DNA of 64,000 bases, taken from assembly GCF_028453695.1 (NCBI RefSeq), contig NC_135775.1:20370545-20434544 (forward strand), given 5' to 3'. Below, in pieces: positions 39,176 to 50,513 of the stretch. Position 1 is the first letter of the stretch, and every line of letters starts with the position of its first letter. The notes beneath the pieces were generated by a model that was not told the DNA's origin, did not search any database, and saw only the letters and a list, made by a program, of their open reading frames with translations. The translations under genes were made by a program, and so were the position numbers. The stretch comes from Augochlora pura (lineage: Eukaryota > Arthropoda > Insecta > Hymenoptera > Halictidae).

Positions 39176-42008
39176 TGTTATTTGACATGAACATAACCTT
39201 CTGTTCCGGTTTTCATATGTTTTATTCATGCATTTAATTTTTCTGATTTGTGGTGGTGGTTTTAGAGGGAAGGGTAATTTAACGAACTCACTTTCCGACT
39301 TTTTAGAACTTTTATTAACATTAATCAAACTCGATAAATACTCGTTATTATTTTGTTAATATTTATATTTTTGTGATGTATAAACTCGCAATTTTAGAGC
39401 GTAATTTTATTGGAATTTTCATGGCTCGATAAACACGCCTTTTTGTTTTGTTCAAGCATATAATTTATCTAATCCATAATCGAGATTTTATAATACATTA
39501 TTAAGCACTGCGTTAAGATTATTTTAACGACTAATACTGTATCAGATTCTTTAAAATTCTTATTGACACAGGCAGGATTTGACAAAATCATTTTATTTCT
39601 TTCTCTGCGCGGATATTTTTGTATACGTATCCTAGACCGGCTGCTATTTGGACAATTGATTTTTGATATTTATTCGCTGGACTCGTCGAAACGTTTAACC
39701 CGATCTTACCTCGTATTTCGACTTGTTATCGTCGCGATGTTGTTTATACAATTTCTCGCATCTTGTCAGCAAGACAGCGCCCCCCGAGCTAGGTAAAATC
39801 TGAGTATCGCATATTAAATTCCTTTCGCACAAGCACGGTATTATTGAAATACCGGGGTTTTTAATTAAGCACATTCCACGCAAACTCTATTGACTGGAAG
39901 TTGAATAATCAATGAAACCGTGTTTAATTCGCGACGAGAAAACACGTGTAAAGTGGGCCCGGGATTGACAAGAATACAATGGAAAATTAACTGAATCGAA
40001 AATCCTACGTCGAACTAAATCTACGTTTTGTATTTCTGCTGGTGTCGTCGTTTCTTTGAAACATTTGCCCTTGATCGTTGAAGTCGGTTACCTTTGGACT
40101 GTGCGCAGTAGCGAAAGCAGGGAAATGACGTGCTTACAATTAGTTCCTCGAACTCGAGGCGTGTTCTATTATTCCTTGTGAAACGAATAAACATTGGACG
40201 GTGTTAGGCTTCAATGAACTGTAGTTTGAATTTCGTTTGTTAAATGTGTTACGGGAAGCTTTGGGACAGTTTATGTTCCACTTTACTTAACAGGTATTAA
40301 CAATTTTGGCTTTTAGGGTTGTTTATTCGATTCTGAGTTAGCGATATATCGATATCTTTTGTTAATATTTTAATATTTACTTTTTATTCATTTCTACAGT
40401 ATTTACGCTTAGCTTTATTATAATTAATATACTACTTAGGCGAATGTATCCTCGTGAATCAGATGTTGATGGATAGACTATGAAATGCTTTGCTGATGAT
40501 CTAACAGTTTTGTTGTTAAATTGTTTTCTGCACATTCATTTATTATATATATTTACTGTGTACATTACGATGGAAGTGATATAAGATTTTAATTCGTAAT
40601 TGCTATAGTAACTCTCAAGAAGATAACTGGTATATTCGATAAACTATAGACAATTTTAGTCTCTGTCACTCAATCACTCCTTCATTAATTATTTAAATAT
40701 AATTTTCTAATCTCCTTTAGATATTCCATAATTTCAAATTTCTTTAATCTCTTCAGGGATACTGCGTCGTATATATGCATTTAGTTTTCTTAAAATTAAG
40801 ACTAGATAAAGATTTTAAATTAATAGTAAATAAAGATAAAATTAAGATTTATATAGAAAAAACCTTATCGAATGAAATGAAATGAATGAATAAAAAAGAA
40901 ACAGGTTGTTCCCTACTATAAAAATTCATCGCTGAAGAGATTAATTATTTTATAAATCCCCCAACCTATTTTCATCTTCGAAATTTAACCTACTATTATA
41001 TCCTAGATCACAGTTTAAATTTCAAAAATTAAATATTACATAATAAAACTGAATAGAGCTGATTATATTAACTCTATATAAATTGAACCAAGCTTCCCAG
41101 TGTCGCGTCTCGAACGAATCTTGATAAATTGCGGCAAGGGACTTCTCGACTATCGAGCGCGGTAATTTGCGGCGCGCAGACTAGACGCCTCCTTCAATTC
41201 CGCGTGACCCCGGAAGAACGTTCCAGATAAATTGTTATTCGCGGTCAGCGAACTATTATCTTAGGCCAGATGATTCGCAGGAACGACGGTGGGGATATAA
41301 ACGGCCCGACATTCCCTGGCGCGGGCGCGAGCGAGTCCTGCCACGGCCGCATATTCCCCCGCGAAATTGTTTACGTCTCTTATTTCCGAGAAGCGAGAGC
41401 CGCTACACGCCGTTTACCGCGCTACGTTGTTTGCCGGCGCGATAGAAAGGAACGGAACTGATAGCGTCGCGAATAATTGATAACATTGGAACGCCGAAAG
41501 CTCTCGCGCCGATAGAAAACCCGTCGCGACTTGTTCGGACGCAATATTGTCGCGGAACAAACGCCGTGAAATATATATTAGATGGAGGGGAACAACCGTT
41601 TCAATAATTCAAAATCGTGTCGCGGCCACGGGTTGTTGCGCGGCTGCAGCGGTTTTACGGTAACGTTGCAAACATTTTTACGTCGCCGTTCGACGGACTT
41701 TTGTTCTGGCGAAAATAATATTCGAGAGTGCTTCGATTTTATTTCTACGGACGCGGTTGTTTCATTCAGTTTTTTAGTAGGTGGTTCGTAATTGTAACGG
41801 ACCGGTAGGTTTTTTGTTTTGCGTTTGCAGTTTTTGGTTTAGATTTAGCTATTTTTATTTTTAATTATTGTGTTATATTTATTTTTATTTATATTTATTT
41901 ATGAATTAATTTTCATGTTGCAGTGTTGCAATTGAGGGTGTAAATTTTGCATAGAGATTCAGTCGATTGATCAGTGAATTTTGAAAGATATTATACTTTG
42001 TAGGAAAT
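39176..42008. other. No gene seen
   Basis: AT-rich DNA with GC islands at about 39.95-40.2 and 41.1-41.8 kb. No repeat structure or recognisable frame. Confidence 0.5.
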
Positions 42009-42215
42009 ATAGTAATTTATTGACAATATAGTAACTTATAAAAGACATAGTAATTTGTAGAGAATATAGTAATTTCTAGAAGATAAAATAATTTCTGGAA
42101 GATACAATAATTTATAGAAAATAGAATAATTTATAGAAGATACAGTACTCCATGAAAACTATATTAATAGATAGAAAATACAGTAACTTATAAAGAATAT
42201 AATACTTTAAAGAAG
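42009..42215. repeat. 19-bp tandem repeat, about 11 copies
   Basis: ATAGTAATTTATAGAAGAT-like units keep a 19-base phase from 42009 through 42199. Sequence drift is substantial but the phase is kept. Confidence 0.85.
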
Positions 42216-43192
42216 ACATAAATTTACAAAGAAATAGTAATTTATATATACAATATTTTACAAAAGCAAAATAAGAATTTAAATATAAAAATTGTCGGAA
42301 AGTGACACAATTTCCACAATAGAATTTATAATCCAGCGGTTTTCGGATTTTTCAAAGTCGCAGATTCTACCATCTGTAACCCATTGTCGCGAATTGTTTG
42401 ACAATAGAATCGTAAGCACTGCCGGCTCGGTTGACGCGTATATCACAATCTTACTGCGCGGCTGACTCGGCGAAGGCTTTGAAAATTACACGAAACTTCA
42501 AACTCGGATGGCGGAAAGCTTTCGAAAAATGGGGGGACGCGTATAAAGTCCTTTCGAAATGCCAGCGATTCGACAGAGCCATCCGTTGCCGACTATTTTA
42601 TTTGCCAAAGGTCTCTTTCCCGACCCCCCGCTCCCTTAAAAAAAAAGAAAACAAATTCAAAAAGAGTTCAAAGCACGGATTTTTCGCCAGGTTTTTTAAG
42701 CGAACGGTATTTATGTCGGAAGGAAACGTCGACGAAAAATACTGTTCCACTTTTATTGACCCCGCGTTTAATGCAGAATGTAAAAAAAAAAAGACCCTTT
42801 TCTCCCGGCGCTCGCGAAAAGCAACTTGCAACATGGGTTTTACGTGAGCGGGGACGAATTTTTAACATTCTCATTTAAATGCATCGAATCGCGAGGGGAA
42901 ATTATAGCGCCGATATTCGATACACCGAAGAATCCGTCATTCCTCCTTTGCCACAAAGGACCGCGGATGAAGAATGTTTATTGGATAGTCGTGCGGCTCA
43001 GTGAAAACGCAACATGCTTGCCAGCGATACTGTACTGACTATTTTATGTAATGGCAAGTTAACTATTCCTTAGTTTTGAGATCAAGATTTTTTTCAATTT
43101 TTAGTTTAGATAGATTCTTGGCAATGGTGGTTTGTTCGCATTTATTTATAAAATTTTGAGTCCTGGTTAGTTGGAAGATTTATAGCATTTAG
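42216..43192. other. No gene recognised
   Basis: The GC island 42.32-43.02 kb contains a 138-codon plus-strand frame (42431-42847) crossing two poly-A runs. It overlaps minus-strand frames and is not recognisable. Confidence 0.4.
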
Positions 43193-43377
43193 TAAATTAT
43201 GTAATACTGAAATTGTATGAATAATATATGGTAAGTTATATAATACTAAAATTGTATGGATAATATATGGTAAATTATATAATACCAACATTGTATAAAT
43301 AGTGCGTCGCAAATTATATAATTCTAAAATTGTATAAATAATATATGGTAAATTCTATAATACTATTTAATTTGGAA
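43193..43377. repeat. 39-bp tandem repeat, 4.7 copies
   Basis: TAAATTATATAATACTAAAA...ATATATGG units start at 43193, 43232, 43271, 43310 and 43349. The fourth has a CpG-containing variant (GTGCGTCGC). Confidence 0.9.
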
Positions 43378-45703
43378 ATATATATTATCGGCTTTTGAGC
43401 AATATGTTCTTGCTTATAACAATAATTAATGTATTTTAAGATAGTATTTTTAATATTGTTAGTTATAAAAATTACTATTGCATTTAGGTTAGAGGAAACT
43501 GATAATACACGATTTCACATGACACATTAAACGTTAGTAACAATATAACAAATCGATAATTAACATTTACTTATCATTCACAATATATTATGATTTATAT
43601 TGAAACTGTGATTACAGTAAATAATTTCACATAATTATAACACTGTTTAATGTACAATAAGTACTTAGAATTCCTAGAAATTGTTACAATAGTCGACAAA
43701 ATAATTTACAGACCTCTTCTTCAACATATATCCAAAAATGTAACAACCCTAATTACACTTCAAGAGTTTTGCTAACCAGAAAAATTGATTTAAATTTTTA
43801 TTCTTCTGCACATTATTTCGATTAATTTCTTTTTCAAAATTTCTATTTCGATTATCAATTTTTCTGCATTTTATTTCCATTAATAATTTTTGTCTCCTTT
43901 GTTTCGATTATCAATTTTTCTCGACTTTATTTTTATTAACAATCCCTTATCATCTGCGTTCCAAGAAAACGTTGCTCAAAAATGATTGCATTTGCCGTAT
44001 TCGCGTAAGCCGTCTCGAGGAATAAGAACTCGAATCCAGCGCGGATCAGTAGACTTAAAGTTACGGTGGGGGGGAAAAAAAGGCGAACAGGGAGAAGCAC
44101 GGAATATCAAAATTGTCTCGCGAATTTCCCGCCGCGGAGCTTAACGATCAAGAAGACGCGTCGACCGTCTCCCGCGGGAAATTACGAATTACATGTTTTT
44201 CAATTAAATATACACCGATCCCTGCCCGCCGAGAAATGGAGCGCGGTTCCGTGGGAAAGGGCGTCGACGAAAAATCAGTTGCCAGCTTCGCGTCTGGACG
44301 CGTATATCGCGAGTTTTATCAGTCGGAAATCCATACATTGTTCCGATAACGGAAATAATAATAATAATTCCTCTCTGAGATTTGTCTCCGAAACGTTCGA
44401 CGTTGCTGCCGCAAACATACGACGAGATTTATGAAATGATTTTCTCGTCGATTTCACGTCACGATTTATTTACTTGTTTATTTATTATATTAAATTCTAC
44501 ATTCACTCTATTCTCGTTGTTGCGAGAATGTTTTATTAGCGTGTAATCCTCTACATGAATTGCATTTGTGAAACGAATTTACTCGATCCTCGATGCAATC
44601 GAATTTCATTTAAACTTACTATTTTATTTTTGTACTGAGTTTATGTTTTTATCGTGTTTGTTCATTTATTGCATTTAATGTAATAAATATTGAATCACTA
44701 TTGTGTCGTTATTGTATTAATGTTAGTTTTATGAATTCAATTCGATCTTCGAGATAACAGAATATTTTTTAGTAATTCGTTCGTCATTTTATCGGATCAA
44801 ATATGGACGAAATTCAATATTTATGAACGGTAAACATTATGGTCGTTCGTTTTACGCGGATAATGTAAATAGATTAGTCATTCTGTTGGTAATAAAGTGA
44901 TAATATTGTACGTGAAGTTAAAAAATGTTGTAACGAAGTGTACTTGTTTTATTTAATAACGATTTACGTAATTAATTCAGTTATTTGAAAATGACTGAAG
45001 TAACAAATTATTTAACTACAAATTCGGCTTAATTTATACTAAAAGAATGTCTAGTGTCTTTAATATTTTGCTGGTATGGTAAACTAAAATGCTAATTGCA
45101 AGATTAAAGTAATAGATTTAATTAAGTAAACGCTAACAATTTAAGGTATATTCGAGTATCTCGCACCTTAATTAAGGAATTAACAGGTACGATGTTTCCA
45201 CAAAATGACAGGTAAAAGTAGTCACAATACAGTCCAAATAAATAACGTAAAAAATAATCATGCAACGCATTTTACTCTTAACTGGTTTATAAAAGAATAA
45301 AAACGTGGAAAATTAAACTTTGCCTGCAAAATGAAGTAAAAATAGAATCTATCCAACGTGTGCCAGTCAAGAGTAAAAATTAATTTTTAAATCCGGATAA
45401 CTAATTCAAAAAATTTCGTCCATGATTGCACGAATTTTACGTAGAAATGTTATTCAAAAATTTTATCAAACATGCCCAGAATGAAAATCACCAGAAGACA
45501 GTAAATTTTATAAAGTTATGAGAAGAATAAATGAAGCAAGATATAAAATTGTAAAGAATTAGAAGAATTTAAGGTTATGTTACGTTATCTTCAATTTACT
45601 AGGAATATTAAAAGATTGTATATATAATTCGTCACGATTTTCGCAATTACTTCATGCAATTTTTGTTTCTCTTCAGAATTTAATAAAAATTAAGATAGAA
45701 CGG
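43378..45703. other. No gene seen
   Basis: AT-rich apart from a GC island at about 43.97-44.47 kb, whose frames overlap each other and are not recognisable. Confidence 0.5.
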
Positions 45704-45863
45704 TATAAATATAAATCTAAAGATATAAATATAATTGTAGAAATATAAATATAGATCTAAAGACATAAATATAATTATAAAAACATAAGTGTAACACTAA
45801 AGTTATGAATATAATTATAAAAATATAAATATAAATCTATAGATATAAATATAATTATAATAT
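45704..45863. repeat. 20-bp tandem repeat, 8 copies, 40-bp higher order
   Basis: TATAAAT-containing units start at 45704 and every 20 bases to 45844. Alternate units carry ATCTAAAGA and ATTATAAAA, giving a 40-base higher-order unit. An AT-rich palindromic tail follows to about 45910. Confidence 0.85.
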
Positions 45864-46439
45864 ATTATATATATAAATACATATATAATATATATATAGA
45901 TATAAATACAACAATATAAATAGTCCATTGGTCACATATCGTTCCCCAAAGCTCGCATTTCCGCGCGCGCAAAAACAAGTAAGCCGAAGCCCCTAAATAA
46001 TCGGAGAGCCGGTAAAATTGTTTAAATATCCGAGCGCAACCCTTTTCCGGCGTGTCGGTCCGGCCCCGCCCACGTTATCGAACTTTTTTAATATCACACG
46101 GAGGCCCGGTTACGAACAAGAAAAACATTTGCCGCCGCGAAGCCGATTCCAATAACCGGTCGGCGACTAATTTATAAATCGCCATGAATCGACCGTTGGA
46201 GGTAGGAGGCGGTTCTCCGAGTGTTCCCGGGTTTAATTAATTGAAAAAAGCCCCGAGCCGCCCTTCCGTGGAAGTTGCGGGGGCGGGCGGTAACTACGCG
46301 GCTCTCGGCAGCGCGAAGGATACTCGAATGATTTTCGTTCCTGTTTGGAAGCAGTTTCGAGTGGTTGCTTAAGTCTGTTCCACAAACGCGGGAGACCGGT
46401 TTTTCCCGTTGCTCTCGCACACGTTCCGCCAGGCCATTT

Positions 46440-46750
46440 CGTCCGGTCTTCAATCCCCACCCTCTCTCCCCCTCCCTCTCTCTCCTTCCTCTTTATTTTT
46501 CGGTTTCTTTCGCCGAGGCTCCTCGTTTTTTCTCGGCTTGCTCGTTCTTCGTAGACCGTTTCTTAAGCACCAGGTAATTAAAAGTTCGAACCGACCACGA
46601 TTCACGCCTGGAAGGATCAGCCGGGGCAAGCTCCTCTCTCTCTCTCCTCTCGTTCGCCTTCTCGCGAATGACGCCTTCGGCTATTTTTTTTTCTTCGCTT
46701 TGTTTCTCCTTCTTCTGATCGTCCATCTCTTCTCTCTCTCTCTCTTTCTT

Positions 46751-46803
<53 letters not shown>

Positions 46804-46981
46804 AAAAAGTTTCGGTCTCTCCCCCGTTTCACCCACGTGTTCCACTCTTCTTCTTGAGCGTCGTCGTCGTTTCCTGGTCGCGACAGATCCGACGAGAAAA
46901 GTTGAAAAATCCCGCGATGCGGTTTCTGAGGCGGAGAAAGAGAGAAGAAGATTGAAAGAGAGAGAGAGAGAGAGAGAGAGA
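46440..46981. repeat. Pyrimidine-rich tract with (TC)22 and a downstream (GA)12
   Basis: The plus strand is strongly pyrimidine-rich from about 46450 to 46850, with pure TC at 46753-46797. A GA run at 46958-46981 is complementary to it about 160 bases away. Hairpin or H-DNA is possible. CT-rich frames here (46345-46804) are low complexity, not genes. Confidence 0.85.
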
Positions 46982-47334
46982 CCAGCACCGCCGGCAGTCC
47001 GGTTGTTCTAACGTTCTTTGATGTCCTCTCGCCTCCTTCGAATCCTCTTCACCGGGACCCCGGAAAAACTGTCCTGCGTTTTTAAACGGAAACTTCTCCC
47101 TCGACGACCACCAATGAATTTCGACTGAAAGAGATGAAAGCCGGGGCGAACACGGGGAACGCGAGCCAAGGTTTAATTACTTCTTTCGACCGCGGTTCCC
47201 TCCCCCCTTCCCCCTCTCTTCCCTTTTCCTCGTGTTACTTTATTTCTTTTGAACGGGGGGCAGGAAGTGGCTCGCACGCTCTCGCCTTGCGCTTTACCCG
47301 TCGCTCCTTTTAACGAGATTTTTTAGCGTGGGAA

Positions 47335-47380
47335 TTCACGCCGACGACGACGACGGCGACGACGACGCCGCCACCGCTAC
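47335..47380. repeat. (GAC)n-like trinucleotide tract
   Basis: GACGACGACGACGGC repeats in a GC island. No supporting frame is open through it for long. Confidence 0.8.
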
Positions 47381-47489
47381 CCGAGAGAGAGGTTATTGCT
47401 TGTTCATTGAGTGATTAGTTGATTGCCGTGTGCTTCCGCGGTTACGGCGGACATGAATTTACAGCGCGCAATGTGCGCGAGCCGGCCAC

Positions 47490-47912
47490 GATTTATCCTG
47501 GTAATCGTCCGAGTCGGCTTGTTATTTCATTAACACGTTGACGTTGGTGCTGATGTTCACGGTATTTTCTGTGAGATCGTGTTTGGAATTTATAAATATT
47601 AAATAATTATGTTAAGTTTATAAATCGTTGGATTTATCCTGGTAATCGTCTTCGTCGATTTGTTATTTCATTAACACGTTAACGTTGGTATCGATGTTCA
47701 CGATATTTGCTATGAGGCGGCGCCAGAAATTAAACAAAATTAAATAATTATGTTAAGTTAATAATTCATTAGATTTATCCTGGTAATTGTCTTCGTCGAT
47801 TTGTTATATAATTAACACGTTAATGCCAACGTCGATACTTACAATATTCTCTGTGACGTGGCGCCCAAAATTTATAAATATTAAATAATTGTGTTAATTT
47901 TATAATATTGAA
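47490..47912. repeat. 141-bp satellite-like tandem array, 3 copies
   Basis: Units start with GATTTATCCTGGTAATCGTC at 47490, 47631 and 47772 (141 each). They share TTAACACGTTAACGTTGGT, GATGTTCACGATATT and AAATAATTATGTTAAGTT blocks. The first copy grades into the GC island upstream. Confidence 0.95.
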
Positions 47913-49510
47913 TTTACTTACTTAAATTTAATTTCATCAAAAATCACAGAAAAACGTCAACTGAACTTTTGAAAGACTCTTCGCCATTACTCTTTGCAAC
48001 CCTTTACGACATAACCCATTCGCCAACCCATTCGCCGCTGTACATGCAAAGAGACCTATTTACGCGGCTTTTGTCAAACATACGGTGCACCATGAAAATA
48101 GAAGGGCAAAGAAGTAGCACGAGTGAAACGAGAAGATTGAGTGGATTCAAGGTTCAGCGAGCATCGGTAAAAAGGGCTGTTCGAAGGGAGTGCTCCCGTT
48201 AATGGGTTCCCGGTTATGCGAACAAGAAAAAGTCGAGCCATTTAGAACGTTTGCTCGTTCGCGATCAAATTAATTCCGATCGCGAACATCTTGAAAAAAT
48301 AGCGCTGCCCGAAGCGATCCGAGAGACCGGCGGCAATCGCGGGACGTCGAAGTGGTACGAGTACACCATTAACCGGGTAGCCCGCGTTCCCCGTTGCCCC
48401 GGTGGGTTTGATCTGCTCGCGGGAGAAAGCGGGGGAGGGGAATTCTTTTTTCGTAGTCGGAGCACTTACGCGCGGTGCGCGAAATAGTCGAATAATAGGC
48501 GGAGCTGGGAAGCAAGAATTATGGTGTGTACCTACCGCCAGAAGCGTTATGACTAACCCCGTTCCACCCGCGCATGGGATGACGTGGGACACGTGGTGCA
48601 ATCGAGCGCGGCGCGGTTCCTTCTGCTAAAATAAATCAGCGGGGAAATTTGTTTGCCACGGAGTTAGTATAAAACGAACAGTCGCTTGGTTGGGTTTTAA
48701 TTGATTTAAATGGCCATATCATTTTTATTTAATTTGTTGAACGTATGGCAGAAGATTCGATGTATTTCATATCTAAATATCCTCGTGAAACATGCGCTAT
48801 TTTATACAGATTGTTTAATTGCTGTATACATTTTAGACCTTGTTTTTATATTGTATAATTGCTAGATTATTTTAATAGTGTGTCTATTGATATATTTTAG
48901 ATCCACATTCTTTCATATAGGCAAATTTTATTTTTATGGAATTTTGTCAAAGTATCTACACTTGTAAATATATTTCTGTATAATTTATATTAATATTTTG
49001 TATAAAATAGAGATTCTAATTTATAGTATTTATGTAGAAGTAATTCATAGACTGCAGATCCTTATGTAAAATATAAATTGTCTGTGTTAATTTTTATGGA
49101 ATATGTGAACGTCTTTTGTTTTAATAATCATAGAAGAATAATGTAACATTGTTATCGAATTCTTTCAACGATGTTTCAGTCTAGTATTCGACGTACTTAT
49201 TTTTGTCATCAATATATAAAATTCGGAATCTAGCTATTAATAATCTACTTATTAAAGCACCGCTAGCTGAGTGGTGCGTGTAAGTAGAACGAGTCGCCAA
49301 TGGTCAGACACGGCAAAGAAATTTCCTTTCAGATCACTGGCTCAACCAATATCTAATTTACCTTTTCAGAAGCGTTTCAAGTAACGCAACCACATCTTTA
49401 ATCTTTCTTCTTCATTATAAAATGTTCAGACAAACATTGCCCCGCATATTTTCCCCTATTATTTCAACGGACTCCAACGAAACGTTTCCAAAAGATTAAC
49501 TAGCGCAATA
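47913..49510. other. No gene seen
   Basis: The GC island 48.0-48.7 kb has frames open on both strands (48242-48601 minus; 48251-48487 plus), neither recognisable. 48.7-49.35 kb is AT-rich. At 49259-49280 GCTAGCTGAGTGGT resembles a tRNA A box without a matching B box. Confidence 0.5.
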
Positions 49511-49660
49511 TTTTTAAAGCTTCGGCAGCAAAATATTTTTAAAGCTTCGGCAACAAAATATTTTTAAAGCTTTGGCAACAAAATACATTTAAAGCGGCGG
49601 AAACAGAATACTTTTAAAGCTTCTCGCGGGCGAAAATATTTTTAAAGCTTCGCAAACGAA
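49511..49660. repeat. 25-bp tandem repeat with TTTAAAGCTT core, 6 copies
   Basis: TTTTTAAAGCTTCGGCAACA units start at 49511, 49536, 49561, 49586 and 49611, then 49639. Most contain AAGCTT. Unlike the other arrays, the linker is GC-containing (CTTCGGCAAC). Confidence 0.9.
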
Positions 49661-50152
49661 ACGTTGCCGTTCGAGTCCGGAACAATAAACAACACAGTTG
49701 AAACGATTGTGATCTGAAAAAAATACACTTCTCGCGTTTCGAGAAAATGCATTTACAAGCTGCCGTTCACTTCGTCGCTCTTAACAACAAGTTAATTACA
49801 AAACCGCATCTTCCGTCGATAAAAGAAAAAGAAAGAATAAAATTTCGCGGCACAAGTCAACGATCGAAGCGCCACCCCCCCCCCTCCCTCCTAGTGTCTT
49901 CGTTCTGCTCGTTAAAACTATTTTCTTTGTCCATCGGACGACCTAGTTCAACGGGCGAAGTCGTTCGCCGCGAAGAGTTCATTAAAATCCTCTCTCAATG
50001 AAAACGCCGTTTGTCGCTGACGAAACTTTCACCATCCCCGGGGCCGTCTGTCTCGCGAATTATAAACAAAAAGCCGAAGTGGGTTAACGTGATCGAAAGA
50101 AGGCGAGCGGCGGGTTAGCGAGAGACGGGGTAAGAGGTGAGGGAAGAAAAAG

Positions 50153-50154
<2 letters not shown>

Positions 50155-50196
<42 letters not shown>
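50155..50196. repeat. (GA)n microsatellite
   Basis: About 42 bases of pure GA in a GC-rich, purine-rich neighbourhood (50090-50200). Confidence 0.95.
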
Positions 50197-50198
<2 letters not shown>

Positions 50199-50384
50199 TG
50201 GTAAATAACAGCGATTAGCAAGCTGCGAATTTTTCCGCGCCAAGAGCAGAGAAAGCCGCTTAGAGATTTGCATTTTCCTCGATTAATAATCGCAACAAAT
50301 TATTTTCACGCCTGACACAAACCGCAGCATTTCTTTTATAAATACTGTACATAATGCTCTGTACGTAAATGCTCTTTTGTATTG

Positions 50385-50513
50385 TAAAATATTAGTATTT
50401 ATATTATAAAATATCAGTATTAATACAGTAAAATATTAGTATCTTTATTATACAACATCAGTATTTATACTATAAAATATCAGTATTTATATTACAAAAT
50501 GTCATAGTATTTG
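50385..50513. repeat. 22-bp tandem repeat, 6 copies
   Basis: TAAAATATCAGTATTTATAT units recur at 50385, 50407, 50429, 50451, 50473 and about 50494. Confidence 0.85.

Noticed and set aside
42431..42847. 138-codon basic protein frame
   Set aside because: Lysine runs come from poly-A tracts. Frames overlap on the other strand and no domain is seen.
46345..46804. Three CT-rich overlapping frames with signal-peptide-like stretches
   Set aside because: Leucine/serine runs come from (CT)n DNA. No unique protein sequence.
49259..49330. tRNA or tRNA-derived SINE (TAGCTGAGTGGT resembles an A box)
   Set aside because: No B box (GGTTCGA-type) at the right distance and no cloverleaf can be drawn. The GCACC/GGTGC pair only gives a 5-bp stem.
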